Of a stretch of 64,000 nucleotides of DNA, positions 1-7,512 are shown in pieces. The first letter of the stretch is position 1, and every line of letters begins with the position of its first letter. The notes under the pieces are model-generated. The model ran no database searches. It was not told where the DNA came from and saw nothing but the letters and a program-made list of their open reading frames with translations. Source of the DNA: Frateuria_A sp049727805 (GTDB lineage Bacteria; Pseudomonadota; Gammaproteobacteria; Xanthomonadales; Rhodanobacteraceae); contig NZ_JBCNYA010000003.1 in assembly GCF_049727805.1 (NCBI RefSeq), positions 1-64,000 on the forward strand. Reading direction: 5' to 3'. Both the position numbers and the translations under genes were made by a program.

Positions 1-28
1 GGTCGTGGTGCGGCTCATGGGGTGCAGC

Positions 29-174
29 GGGGAACGGGGAACGGGGAACGGGGAACGTCGAGTGCACGGCAAGCCGGCGCGCCGGCGCACCACCGAGCCA
101 CCGCGGCCACATCGGGCGACGAGCCACCGGCGTACGCGGACCGCGCGTTCCCCGTTCCCTGTTCCCCGTTCCCC
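29..174. repeat. Inverted pair of GGGGAAC tandem arrays
   Basis: Four consecutive copies of the 7-mer GGGGAAC (29-56) face four inverted copies of GTTCCCC, one of them GTTCCCT (147-174), across a 90-bp GC-rich spacer. The whole element sits immediately 3' of the dnaB stop codon, so the transcript could fold into a long hairpin. It may act as a processing or termination structure, but no T-tract follows. It is non-coding as far as can be seen. Confidence 0.75.
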
Positions 175-178
175 GCCT

Positions 179-1576
179 TCAATCGAACGACCCTACGAAC
201 GAATCCGGCGCGTAGTTCTCGAACTTCGTGTAGTGGCCGAGGAAGGTGAGCTTGACCGTGTCGGTGGGGCCGTTTCGCTGCTTGCCGATGATGATCTCGG
301 CCAGGCCTTTGTCGGGCGATTCCTTGTTGTAGTACTCGTCGCGGTAGATGAACATGATCACGTCCGCGTCCTGCTCGATGGCGCCCGACTCGCGCAGGTC
401 GGACATCATCGGGCGCTTGTCGGCGCGCTGTTCCAGCGAGCGGTTCAACTGCGACAGGGCGATCACCGGCACGTTCAGTTCCTTGGCGAGGCCCTTGAGT
501 GAACGCGAGATTTCTGAAATCTCGGTGGCGCGGTTCTCCTTGTTCCCGGGCACCTGCATGAGCTGCAGGTAGTCGATCACGATCAGCCCCAGACCGCCGT
601 GCTCGCGGTGCAGGCGGCGCGAGCGCGAGCGCAGCTCCACCGGCGACAGGCCGGGGGTGTCGTCGATGAAGATCTTGGCCTCGGAGAGGATCGCGATGGC
701 GTTGGTCACGCGCGGCCAGTCCTCCTCGGAGAGGTCGCCATTGCGCAGGTGCTGGGCATGGATGCGGCCAATCGAGGAGATCAGTCGCAGCGCGAGCTGC
801 GAGGAGGACATTTCCATCGAGAAGATCACCACCGGCTTCTTCGCGCGCAGCGCGGCGGCCTCGGCGATGTTCACGGAGAACGCGGTCTTGCCCATCGAGG
901 GACGCGCCGCGACGATGATCAGGTCCGAGGGCTGCAGGCCGGAGGTGAGCTCGTCCAGGTCGTTGAAGCCGGTGGAGATGCCGGTGAGCTGGCCGCGGTT
1001 CTCGTAGCGCTCGGTGAGCAGGCGGAAGGCGTCCTTGACCGCCTCGCGCATCGACACCGAATCCTTCTTGCCGCGCGCGCCCGACTCGGCGATCTTGAAC
1101 ACCGCCTGCTCGGCGTTCTCCAGCACTTCCTGCACGCTCTTGCCTTCGGGCCGATAGCCGTCCTCGGTGATGCCGGTGCCGGCATCGATCAGCTGCCGTA
1201 GCACGGACTTCTCGCGCACGATGTCCGCGTAGGCGCCGATGTTGGCCGCGCTCGGCGTGGCGTTGGCCAGTTCGATCAGGTAGCTGGCGCCGCCGACCAT
1301 CTCGGCCAGGCCGTTGGCCTCGAACCAGTCGCCCAGGGTCACCGCGTCGCAGGGCATGCCCTTGTTGGCCAGCTCGGTGATCGCGCGCCAGATCAGGCGG
1401 TGGTCCTTGCGGTAGAAGTCGCCCTCGCCCAGCCGGTCGGCGACCTTGTCCAGCGCGTCGGGCGCGAGCATCAGGCCGCCCAGCACCGCCTGCTCGGCAT
1501 CGATCGAATGCGGCGGCACGCGCAGCGCCTCGATGGCGGAACCGTGGCCGCTCTTGCGCTCGGGGACGAAGGACAT
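179..1576 (-). CDS. dnaB: Replicative DNA helicase DnaB
   Basis: Hexameric 5'-3' helicase that unwinds DNA at the replication fork and recruits primase. The 465-residue product has the DnaB N-terminal domain (around residues 20-120, with the PHSIDAEQAVLGG signature) and a RecA-like C-terminal domain carrying the Walker A stretch ARPSMGKT, a Walker B region near VIDYLQLM, and the DLRESGAIEQDADV segment typical of DnaB. Length fits the family. The ATG at 1576 was chosen because residues upstream of it in the same frame (to 1759) have no family character and run into palindromic repeat DNA. No intein is present. Transcribed alone; downstream lies an inverted repeat. Confidence 0.97.
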   Translation of the reverse strand: MSFVPERKSGHGSAIEALRVPPHSIDAEQAVLGGLMLAPDALDKVADRLGEGDFYRKDHRLIWRAITELANKGMPCDAVTLGDWFEANGLAEMVGGASYLIELANATPSAANIGAYADIVREKSVLRQLIDAGTGITEDGYRPEGKSVQEVLENAEQAVFKIAESGARGKKDSVSMREAVKDAFRLLTERYENRGQLTGISTGFNDLDELTSGLQPSDLIIVAARPSMGKTAFSVNIAEAAALRAKKPVVIFSMEMSSSQLALRLISSIGRIHAQHLRNGDLSEEDWPRVTNAIAILSEAKIFIDDTPGLSPVELRSRSRRLHREHGGLGLIVIDYLQLMQVPGNKENRATEISEISRSLKGLAKELNVPVIALSQLNRSLEQRADKRPMMSDLRESGAIEQDADVIMFIYRDEYYNKESPDKGLAEIIIGKQRNGPTDTVKLTFLGHYTKFENYAPDSFVGSFD

Positions 1577-1926
1577 GGGTCGGGTTTCCTCGCAGACTGC
1601 CGTGCCGCCGCTGGTTTGGGACAGGCACATGAGCGAAGAGGATACGCGGCGGCCTCTCAGCCGACGAGACAATAAGTCTGTGGATAAGCTGTGGGGAGAG
1701 GTGGATAAACCCGGGGGGAAGGTTCCTCGCAAGGTTTCCCCCATCCGCCCTGCGGGCACCTTCCCCCGTGAACGGGGGAAGGATCAAAAAGGCAGCGCCT
1801 CGTTCCCGAGCCTTCCCCGTGAACGGGGAGGACCAAAGCGCATCGCCGCATTCCCGAGACTTCCCCCGCGAATGCGGGGGAAGGTGCCGACAGGTGGATG
1901 GGGGCGCTCTGCGCCGGACGCGCCCG
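1577..1926. other. Gene-free region upstream of dnaB with repeats
   Basis: This 350-bp stretch has no supportable gene. Its left part must hold the dnaB promoter and leader (minus strand). The remainder is made of palindromic repeats, described separately. Confidence 0.6.
1737..1905. repeat. Two opposed copies of a CTTCCCCC palindromic repeat
   Basis: One copy (1737-1782) reads TTCCCCCATCCGCCC, then CGGGCACC, then a CTTCCCCCGT/ACGGGGGAAG hairpin. A second, inverted copy lies at 1860-1905 and a degenerate hairpin (CCTTCCCCGTGAACGGGGAG) sits between them. The same element in the same two orientations recurs at 17360-17491, so this is a dispersed repeat family of REP/BIME type rather than a gene-specific structure. 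Confidence 0.8.
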
Positions 1927-2790
1927 TCAGCGGGCAGAGGCCTCCAGCGCCCGATAGTCCTCGTCGGAAAGCTTCAGCTGCGCCGCGCCCACGTTCTCGC
2001 GCAGGTGTTCCACCTTCGAGGTACCGGGAATCGGCAGCATCACCGGCGACCGCTTGAGCAACCAGGCCAGCGCGACCTGGCCGTTACTGGCGCCCAAGCG
2101 CTGGGCGATGCGGCTCAGTACCGAGTCGGGCGCGGCCAGGTCGCCGGCGGCCAGCGGATACCAGGGAATGAAGCCGATGCCCTGCCCGGCGCAGTAGTCG
2201 AGCACCGCCTCGCTCTTGCGGTTGGCCAGGTTGTAGAGGTTCTGCACGGTGGCGACCGGGAAGTAGCGGCGCGCCGCCTCGATCTCCTCCACGTTCACCT
2301 CGCTCAGGCCCACGTGGCGGATCAGGCCTTCCTTGCGCATGTCCGCGATGGCCTGGAACTGCTCCTCGCGCGGCACCTTGGCATCGATGCGGTGCAACTG
2401 CCACAGGTCGATGCGCTCCACACCTAGCCGGCGCAGGCTCATCAGCACGCACTGGCGCAGGTACTCCGGGCGGCCCAGCGGTGCCCAGATGTCTGGTCCA
2501 TGGCGGGTCAGGCCGCCCTTGGTAGCGATCAGCAGGCCGCGATACGGATGCAACACTTCGCGGATGAGGTCTTCGCTCACCTCTGGCCCGTAGCTGTCGG
2601 CGGTGTCGACGAGGTCGACGCCGAGTTCCGGCAGCGCGCGCAGCGTCGCCCGGGATTCCTGCGGATCGGCCGGATCGCCCCAGATGCCCTTGCCGGTAAC
2701 GCGCATGGCACCGAAACCCAAGCGGTTTACGGATATGTCGCCGCCGACCATGAACTGGCCGGAGGACGCTGCGTTGGGAGAGCTGACCAT
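1927..2790 (-). CDS. Aldo/keto reductase
   Basis: NAD(P)H-dependent oxidoreductase with a TIM-barrel fold; the substrate cannot be told from sequence. The 287-residue protein shows the aldo/keto reductase tetrad: Asp and Tyr in DTADSYGP, Lys in IATKGG, and His in LWQLHRID. The C-terminal IPGTSKVEHLRENV segment is the usual nucleotide-phosphate binding region. The ATG at 2790 is preceded by AAGGAC about 8 bases upstream. An open frame extends upstream to 3087 but lacks family similarity and overlaps the neighbouring gene. Monocistronic in appearance. Confidence 0.93.
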   Translation of the reverse strand: MVSSPNAASSGQFMVGGDISVNRLGFGAMRVTGKGIWGDPADPQESRATLRALPELGVDLVDTADSYGPEVSEDLIREVLHPYRGLLIATKGGLTRHGPDIWAPLGRPEYLRQCVLMSLRRLGVERIDLWQLHRIDAKVPREEQFQAIADMRKEGLIRHVGLSEVNVEEIEAARRYFPVATVQNLYNLANRKSEAVLDYCAGQGIGFIPWYPLAAGDLAAPDSVLSRIAQRLGASNGQVALAWLLKRSPVMLPIPGTSKVEHLRENVGAAQLKLSDEDYRALEASAR

Positions 2791-2947
2791 CGCCGATGTC
2801 CTTGCAGGGAAAGTCCCGTTATGGGGACGCGGGACGACACGGCAAGCGCATTGCGCGCCCATGGCCCTCGCGCGTTGACGAAAGCGGTAGAGGAACAGCC
2901 TGCCGGCGGTGGTTCGCGGCGCCTGCCGGGCGACCGCGCGTGCCGCC

Positions 2948-3214
2948 CTAGCGCAGCTGGCTGTCCTTGCTGCCGCGGCGGTTGTAGCCGCTGACCGCAC
3001 GCTGCTCCTTGTCCTGCGCCTCCTGGCAGGCCACGCACAGCCGCACACCGGGCACGGCCTTGCGCCGTGCCTCGGGAATCTGCGCATCGCATTCCTCGCA
3101 GTGGCTCAGGCTCGGCCCCTGCGGCAGCTTGCTGCGCGCGCGCTTGATCGCGTCCTTCACGGTCGCGTCGATCTGGTCCTGCACGGCGCCGTCGCCGGCC
3201 CAACCGATGGCCAT
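2948..3214 (-). CDS. DksA/TraR family zinc-finger protein (YbiI-like)
   Basis: Small 88-residue protein with a C4 zinc finger, CEEC followed 17 residues later by CVAC, and the PEARRKAVPG linker typical of the short DksA/TraR proteins such as YbiI. It lacks the long coiled-coil of full-size DksA, so it probably does not reach the RNA polymerase secondary channel in the same way. Its role is unknown; family members are thought to modulate transcription. The N-terminus (MAIGWAGDGAVQDQI) matches the family start. Confidence 0.9.
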   Translation of the reverse strand: MAIGWAGDGAVQDQIDATVKDAIKRARSKLPQGPSLSHCEECDAQIPEARRKAVPGVRLCVACQEAQDKEQRAVSGYNRRGSKDSQLR

Positions 3215-3293
3215 GGCGGTCTCCGGGAATTCACGGGAACATGGATGCTACCGCGACCGAAGTGAACGCGGGATCGGCTGCGCCGGAGGAACC

Positions 3294-3758
3294 ATGCCCG
3301 TCACCAGCGCCGGCATCCTGATGTACCGCCTGCGCGAAGGACCGCAGGTCCTGCTGGCGCACCCGGGCGGCCCGTTCTGGCGCCGCCGCGACGAGGGTGC
3401 CTGGATGCTGCCCAAGGGCGAGCTGCTGCCCGGCGAAGACGCCGAGGCCGCGGCGCGGCGCGAGTTCGAGGAAGAGCTGGGCATGCCGGCCGTGGGCCCG
3501 CTGCAGGCGCTGGGACGGCTGCGGCAGCGTGGCGGCAAGTGGGTCGAGGCGTTCGCGCTGGAAGGAGACTTCGATCCGGACTCGCTGCGCAGCAACCTGT
3601 TCGAGCTGGAGTGGCCGCCACACAGCGGGCGCCTTGTTCCGTTCCCGGAGATCGACCGGGTCGGCTGGTTCACGCTGGTGCAGGCGCGGGTGAAGATCCT
3701 GCCCAGCCAGGCGGAATTGCTTGATCGGCTGGAGGCCGGCCTGACGCAAGGGGGATGA
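3294..3758 (+). CDS. NUDIX hydrolase
   Basis: Hydrolyses a nucleoside diphosphate linked to another group; family members include Ap4A and dNTP hydrolases. The 154-residue protein contains a complete NUDIX box (GELLPGEDAEAAARREFEEE, then LG), with the Arg and Glu residues that bind divalent metal. The early DEGAWMLPKG motif resembles the small NTP-pyrophosphatase-like NUDIX proteins. GGAGGA four bases before the ATG at 3294 fixes the start. It is divergent from the DksA-like gene; the two starts are 79 bp apart. Confidence 0.93.
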   Translation: MPVTSAGILMYRLREGPQVLLAHPGGPFWRRRDEGAWMLPKGELLPGEDAEAAARREFEEELGMPAVGPLQALGRLRQRGGKWVEAFALEGDFDPDSLRSNLFELEWPPHSGRLVPFPEIDRVGWFTLVQARVKILPSQAELLDRLEAGLTQGG

Positions 3759-3897
3759 CACCGGGCACTCTCCGCGATGCATCTCGACGGCTCGAAGTCC
3801 GCCCGCTTCTTGATTAACCGGTGAAAGGCTCCTGGTGACGGCGGTCCGCTGTCGCCGGATCACATCGCCTCGGCCCGTGCGCCGCTTGAATCGCAAT

Positions 3898-4397
3898 ATG
3901 TCCGCCATCACCGAAGCGCACCGCCTGTACTGCGATGCCATGCTGGCCAGCCTCGCGCGGTGGCTGCGCGCGGCGGGCTACGACACGGGATTGGCGCCGG
4001 CCAGTTCGACGGACCGGCCGTGCTGGATGCCTGCCGTGCGCAGCAGCGGGTCCTGGTCACGCGCGACCGGCACCTGGCCGCGCATGCCGGCGCAGACGTT
4101 CGCGTATCGCTGCTGGTGGCCAACAGCCTCGATGCCCAGGCGAGCGAGCTGACGACGGCGTTGGGAATCGACTGGACCTGGGCACCGTTCACCCGTTGCC
4201 TGCTCGACAACACACCATTGCACGAGGCCACGCCGGACGAGCGCGGGCGCGTGCCGTCGCGCGCCCGGGACCTGCCGGGACCGTTCCGCGCCTGCCCGCT
4301 GTGCGGCCGGATCTACTGGCCGGGCAGCCATGTACGGCGCATGCAGGCCCGGCTCGGGCAATGGCACGCGCTGGCCCGGACCGGACCCGGCGCGTAG
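3898..4397 (+). pseudogene. Mut7-C RNase-domain protein, frameshifted
   Basis: The reading frame from the ATG at 3898 encodes the start of a Mut7-C/PIN-like RNase domain (YCDAMLASLARWLRAAGYDT). The rest of the domain (VLVTRDRHLAAHAG, then the C-terminal zinc-ribbon part CPLCGRIYWPGSH) continues in a different frame that ends at 4397. The switch lies near 3985-4005, in a GC-rich run; restoring one base would rejoin the frames into a protein of about 166 residues. The first zinc-ribbon pair is also incomplete (RCLLD instead of C-x2-C). Either a true frameshift pseudogene or a sequencing error; the sequence alone cannot separate these. Confidence 0.75.
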
Positions 4398-4400
4398 GCC

Positions 4401-6227
4401 TCAGGCGACCACGACCCCTTCGCCCTGCTTGCCGGCCACCACGCAGTTGCGCCCGGCGCGCTTGGCGCGATAGAGCGCCTGGTCGGCATCCACCAGCAAC
4501 TGCCGGAGGTCGTAACCGGACTCGCCGGTGCATGCCACGCCGAAGCTGGCCGATACGGGAATGCCCGGATCCGCCTGCTCGCTCAGCCGGGCGATGCCGC
4601 GGCGAATCGCTTCAGCGCGCTCGATGCCGCTGTCCAGCCCGCACTCGGGCAGCAGTACGCCGAATTCCTCACCGCCCAGCCGACCGAACACGTCGGTCGA
4701 GCGCATGAACTCCTGGCAGGCGGCCACCGCGCGGCGCAATACCTGGTCACCGGTCGCATGCCCGTGGGTATCGTTGATGAGCTTGAAATGGTCCAGGTCG
4801 ATCAGCACCAGGCAGGCGCCCCGGGCCGTGCGCTGGGCGTAGCGGAGCGAGTACTCCGACTCGTTCATGAAATGCTTGCGGTTGTAGATGCCGGTGAGAC
4901 TGTCGCACTGTGCCATGCGCATGAACCGCAACTGCGAACGTTTCAGCCGCAGCAACCATAGGCCGATCGCCAGCAGCCCCAGTGCCAGTATGGCGATGTA
5001 CAGCCGGCTGGCCTCCACCGCCTTGCGGTCGAGCGCCTGCTTCAACTGCAGGATCTTGTTCTGCTTGTCCAACGCGTCGACCTGCAGCTTCTTCGCCTGC
5101 ACTTGCTGCTTGACGATCTGAAAGGCCAGGGCCTTGGCGCTGACGTCGTCGAGATACCCCTTGTCGGCCTCCATGTAGCGCCTGTGCCAGCCCAGGGCGG
5201 ACTTGAAGTCGCCGCGTTGCTGATCGATCTGGTAGAGCGTCTTGCAGGCCATGCGCAGCGGATCGGTGAACTCCCCGGGCGTACTCGCCTGCACCGCCGC
5301 CAGGGCGTAGGTTCGCGCCCTGCTGGATTGCCCCATGGCCAGATACGCCTGCGCGAGCAGCGCGTCGAAGCGCAGGATGGTGATCAGGTACTGGTCATGG
5401 CGCACGCTCGGATAGTGCTTCTCGAGCAGGGCTGCTGCCTCGGTCGGATGCCCGGCCTTGATCTGCACACTGGCCATATCGGCGCGCAGCGCATTGGCGA
5501 ACACCGACTCTCCAGCTTGAGCACAGGCGTCGATGGCCGCTTCTGCCTGCGGGTCGCCCTTGCTCAACTGGCCGCTGCTGTAGCGTGCGTGCTCGATGAA
5601 ATACGAGGCCTTGCACGCGGTCTCCCCCGGCGGGACGAGGTCCAGCATCTGCTTGGCGTAACTCGTGCCGAGATCGTATTGGCCCGCCGCGGTCAGCAAC
5701 TGGGCGATCTCGCCGAGCCCCTGCCAACGCAGTTCACGTTCGGTGATCCCGGGCAGTTGTTCGATCAACTGATTCAGCTGGACGAACGCGTCCTCGTCGC
5801 GGTGCACCGCACCGAGAACGTTGACCAGCGTTGCCGTGGCACGAAACCGGAGCGTGGCGTCCGGCGCTTCGCGGATGATGGCCGTCAGCGAGGCTCGCGC
5901 CGCACTGTAGTCGCCCCGGTAGTCGAGCTGCCATGCGTCCAGGTACTTCAGGAGGAGGCGCTGCTCGTCGCTCAGGCTGGCTTCGCGAAGGTGCAACTGG
6001 TCGAGAAGGGAAACGAAGGCCGGGTTGTCGGACGCCTTCAGGTGGTCCGCCCGCACCAGCATCCGGGTGATTTCAGCGGATTCCGGTACGGTCGACCCGA
6101 TGACCGGACCGAGGAAAAGAGCCAGGCAACACACGCCGCCCGGAAACCAGAGCCGGCTGCGGCGAGACCCAGACATGATTCGGGCCACAACGGGAAGTCG
6201 CAACCGAGACCGGTCAGACGACGCCAT
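4401..6227 (-). CDS. TPR-containing diguanylate cyclase (GGDEF)
   Basis: Predicted to make cyclic di-GMP from two GTP. The 608-residue product has an N-terminal hydrophobic segment (signal peptide or anchor, around residues 25-45), a long helical TPR-like region (about 50-370) placed outside the inner membrane, a second membrane helix (about 420-440, LYIAILALGLLAIGLWLL), and a C-terminal GGDEF domain. The active site is GGEEF near residue 518, and the inhibitory I-site RSTD lies exactly five residues before it, so both catalysis and product inhibition look intact. The ATG at 6227 overlaps the 3' end of the borosin precursor gene by 14 bp; an ATG at 6176 is the alternative start. The sensory ligand of the TPR region is unknown. 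Confidence 0.92.
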   Translation of the reverse strand: MASSDRSRLRLPVVARIMSGSRRSRLWFPGGVCCLALFLGPVIGSTVPESAEITRMLVRADHLKASDNPAFVSLLDQLHLREASLSDEQRLLLKYLDAWQLDYRGDYSAARASLTAIIREAPDATLRFRATATLVNVLGAVHRDEDAFVQLNQLIEQLPGITERELRWQGLGEIAQLLTAAGQYDLGTSYAKQMLDLVPPGETACKASYFIEHARYSSGQLSKGDPQAEAAIDACAQAGESVFANALRADMASVQIKAGHPTEAAALLEKHYPSVRHDQYLITILRFDALLAQAYLAMGQSSRARTYALAAVQASTPGEFTDPLRMACKTLYQIDQQRGDFKSALGWHRRYMEADKGYLDDVSAKALAFQIVKQQVQAKKLQVDALDKQNKILQLKQALDRKAVEASRLYIAILALGLLAIGLWLLRLKRSQLRFMRMAQCDSLTGIYNRKHFMNESEYSLRYAQRTARGACLVLIDLDHFKLINDTHGHATGDQVLRRAVAACQEFMRSTDVFGRLGGEEFGVLLPECGLDSGIERAEAIRRGIARLSEQADPGIPVSASFGVACTGESGYDLRQLLVDADQALYRAKRAGRNCVVAGKQGEGVVVA

Positions 6228-6483
6228 CCCCGTCAGGAGGCAATTCCTCGCCTTCCTCCCCGTCGGCCGGCGCCTCTTCCTCTTCGCTCGGCATGATCAC
6301 GCTGAACTGGGCACCCGCTCCCATCAAGGACTGGAGCTTCGCGCTATCGCCCGACAGCATCGCCGCAAGCATGGTTTCGTCGATCCGTTCCGCCGCCAGC
6401 GCCTGCTCCAGCGCATCCCGAGGCGCATCGCGCAACGCGGCGTCGCTCCCCATCCTTTCGAGGATATCGATCACGTCCGTCAT
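6214..6483 (-). CDS. Split-borosin precursor peptide (SonA-like)
   Basis: An 89-residue protein, very likely the substrate of the N-methyltransferase encoded just upstream. Residues 1-57 form a short helical domain (DILERMGSDAAL near 6-17, MLAAMLSGDSAKLQSLMG near 38-55) that resembles the borosin-binding domain of Shewanella SonA, including the SGD-x3-L-x2-L pattern. A short hydrophobic stretch follows, AQFSVIMPS (58-66), the best candidate core for backbone alpha-N-methylation. The rest (67-89) is very acidic and ends in DGDGVV. The ATG at 6483 is preceded by GGGGACACCT. Family assignment rests on pattern and on the adjacent methyltransferase; core boundaries are inferred. Confidence 0.82.
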   Translation of the reverse strand: MTDVIDILERMGSDAALRDAPRDALEQALAAERIDETMLAAMLSGDSAKLQSLMGAGAQFSVIMPSEEEEAPADGEEGEELPPDGDGVV

Positions 6484-6583
6484 AGGTGTCCCCAATACTG
6501 TGATAGCCGGGGTCCGGTACCGCCCCCGCGGCAACCGTACGCCCTCGCCGATCATATCCTGCTTCGCTGCCGTTGAGCGGCCA

Positions 6584-6603
6584 CCGGCGGAAAATCCTGC
6601 CGG
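6584..6603 (-). other. Stem-loop between methyltransferase and precursor genes
   Basis: Directly after the methyltransferase stop codon, the minus strand reads CCGGCAGGATTTTCCGCCGG, an imperfect hairpin with five GC pairs at its base. It could partly terminate or protect the transcript and so set the ratio of enzyme to precursor. It has no T-tract, and this function is only inferred. Confidence 0.35.
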
Positions 6604-7416
6604 CTAGGTCGCAGCCGGCTCCGAAACGGCATCCAGCGCCGCCAGTCGCGCCCGGATCTCCTCGTCCGGCTCCATGGACTGCGCCGGCCGAATGGCCAGG
6701 GTGTCGGCCATGCCGAGCTCCGCTCCGGGCAGCGCGCGCAGCGTCGTGCGCTCGATCCGGGGCTGGCCGATCGGCAATGTCGCGGCCTGATAGACGATCA
6801 CCTCGTGCTCCAGCGGATAGTCGCGCGCCAGCACGTCGACCAGCACCTGGCGGTACGCGGCGCCGGTGGAGAAGCGTTTCAGCGAACGGTCGCCCGCCAG
6901 GCCGGCCTGCCACAGGATCAGCCACGCGCTCGGATCGATGCGGCGGCGGTAGATGAGCAACTGGCTTGCCTCGAAGTGCTGGCAACCGCAGGTTCCCGGA
7001 TCGATGCCCAGGTCCGCGTACAGGCAGTCCTCGGCCGAGATGCCCGGCTCCATGCGCGCGTGGTAACCCTCGCTGCGCGCCATCTCGATGGCCTTGTGCG
7101 GCACCCAGGCGAACACCCCGGGATGACCGTAGAACACGCCGCAGACGCGCCTGCCCGCGCGCACCTCGACGAGCATCGCGTCCACCATCTGCCGATATGT
7201 GCGCATGCGCGATTTGCCATGCGCGTAGTATGGCTGCAGGCTGCGCACGTCCGCGTGCATGCGCTGCAACCAGCGCTCGACCAGGCCGTCCGACACGCCG
7301 GCGAAGACCACGTCCGCCTGTTCGATGTAGCTGCGCGCCAGCGGGCTGATGTGCGAGCCCAGGGTCATGCCGATGCCGACGCAGACCAGGCGGCCCGCGG
7401 GTTGGTGCGTACTCAT
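6604..7416 (-). CDS. Borosin alpha-N-methyltransferase (SonM/OphMA-type, TP-methylase fold)
   Basis: A SAM-dependent methyltransferase of the tetrapyrrole-methylase fold, predicted to N-methylate the peptide backbone of its partner precursor. The 270-residue protein starts with the VCVGIGMTLG SAM loop (11-20) and has the borosin-type segment QPYYAHGKSRMRTYRQMV (61-78), whose Tyr/Arg/Tyr residues correspond to the catalytic group known in OphMA and SonM, followed by YGHPGVFAW (96-104) and MEPGISAEDCLYADLGIDPG (122-141). Unlike fungal OphMA it carries no fused precursor; the precursor is the next gene, 120 bp downstream. No cobalamin or siroheme genes lie nearby, which argues against a corrin role. 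GGGGGAG precedes the ATG. Confidence 0.9.
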   Translation of the reverse strand: MSTHQPAGRLVCVGIGMTLGSHISPLARSYIEQADVVFAGVSDGLVERWLQRMHADVRSLQPYYAHGKSRMRTYRQMVDAMLVEVRAGRRVCGVFYGHPGVFAWVPHKAIEMARSEGYHARMEPGISAEDCLYADLGIDPGTCGCQHFEASQLLIYRRRIDPSAWLILWQAGLAGDRSLKRFSTGAAYRQVLVDVLARDYPLEHEVIVYQAATLPIGQPRIERTTLRALPGAELGMADTLAIRPAQSMEPDEEIRARLAALDAVSEPAAT

Positions 7417-7512
7417 GCCCGGCTCCCCCGTCCGGACGGCGCAACGGCCGAGAGCGTCGAGTGTGCCAAAACAACGTTACGCGCGTCATGCAACGCAGTG
7501 CGCGCAGGGCTC

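Noticed and set aside
6214..6483. Small protein as a Nif11-type leader peptide
   Set aside because: The helical pattern is somewhat similar, but there is no GG-type cleavage site and the adjacent enzyme is of the borosin type.
6604..7416. Methyltransferase as a precorrin or uroporphyrinogen methylase
   Set aside because: No tetrapyrrole genes nearby, the YY-x5/7-R-x-Y segment is of borosin type, and a SonA-like small protein follows.
7456..7480. SigF-like motif before the borosin methyltransferase (GTAACG, then CGAC)
   Set aside because: The spacer is 15 and the second element is CGAC, not CGAA; chance match is likely.
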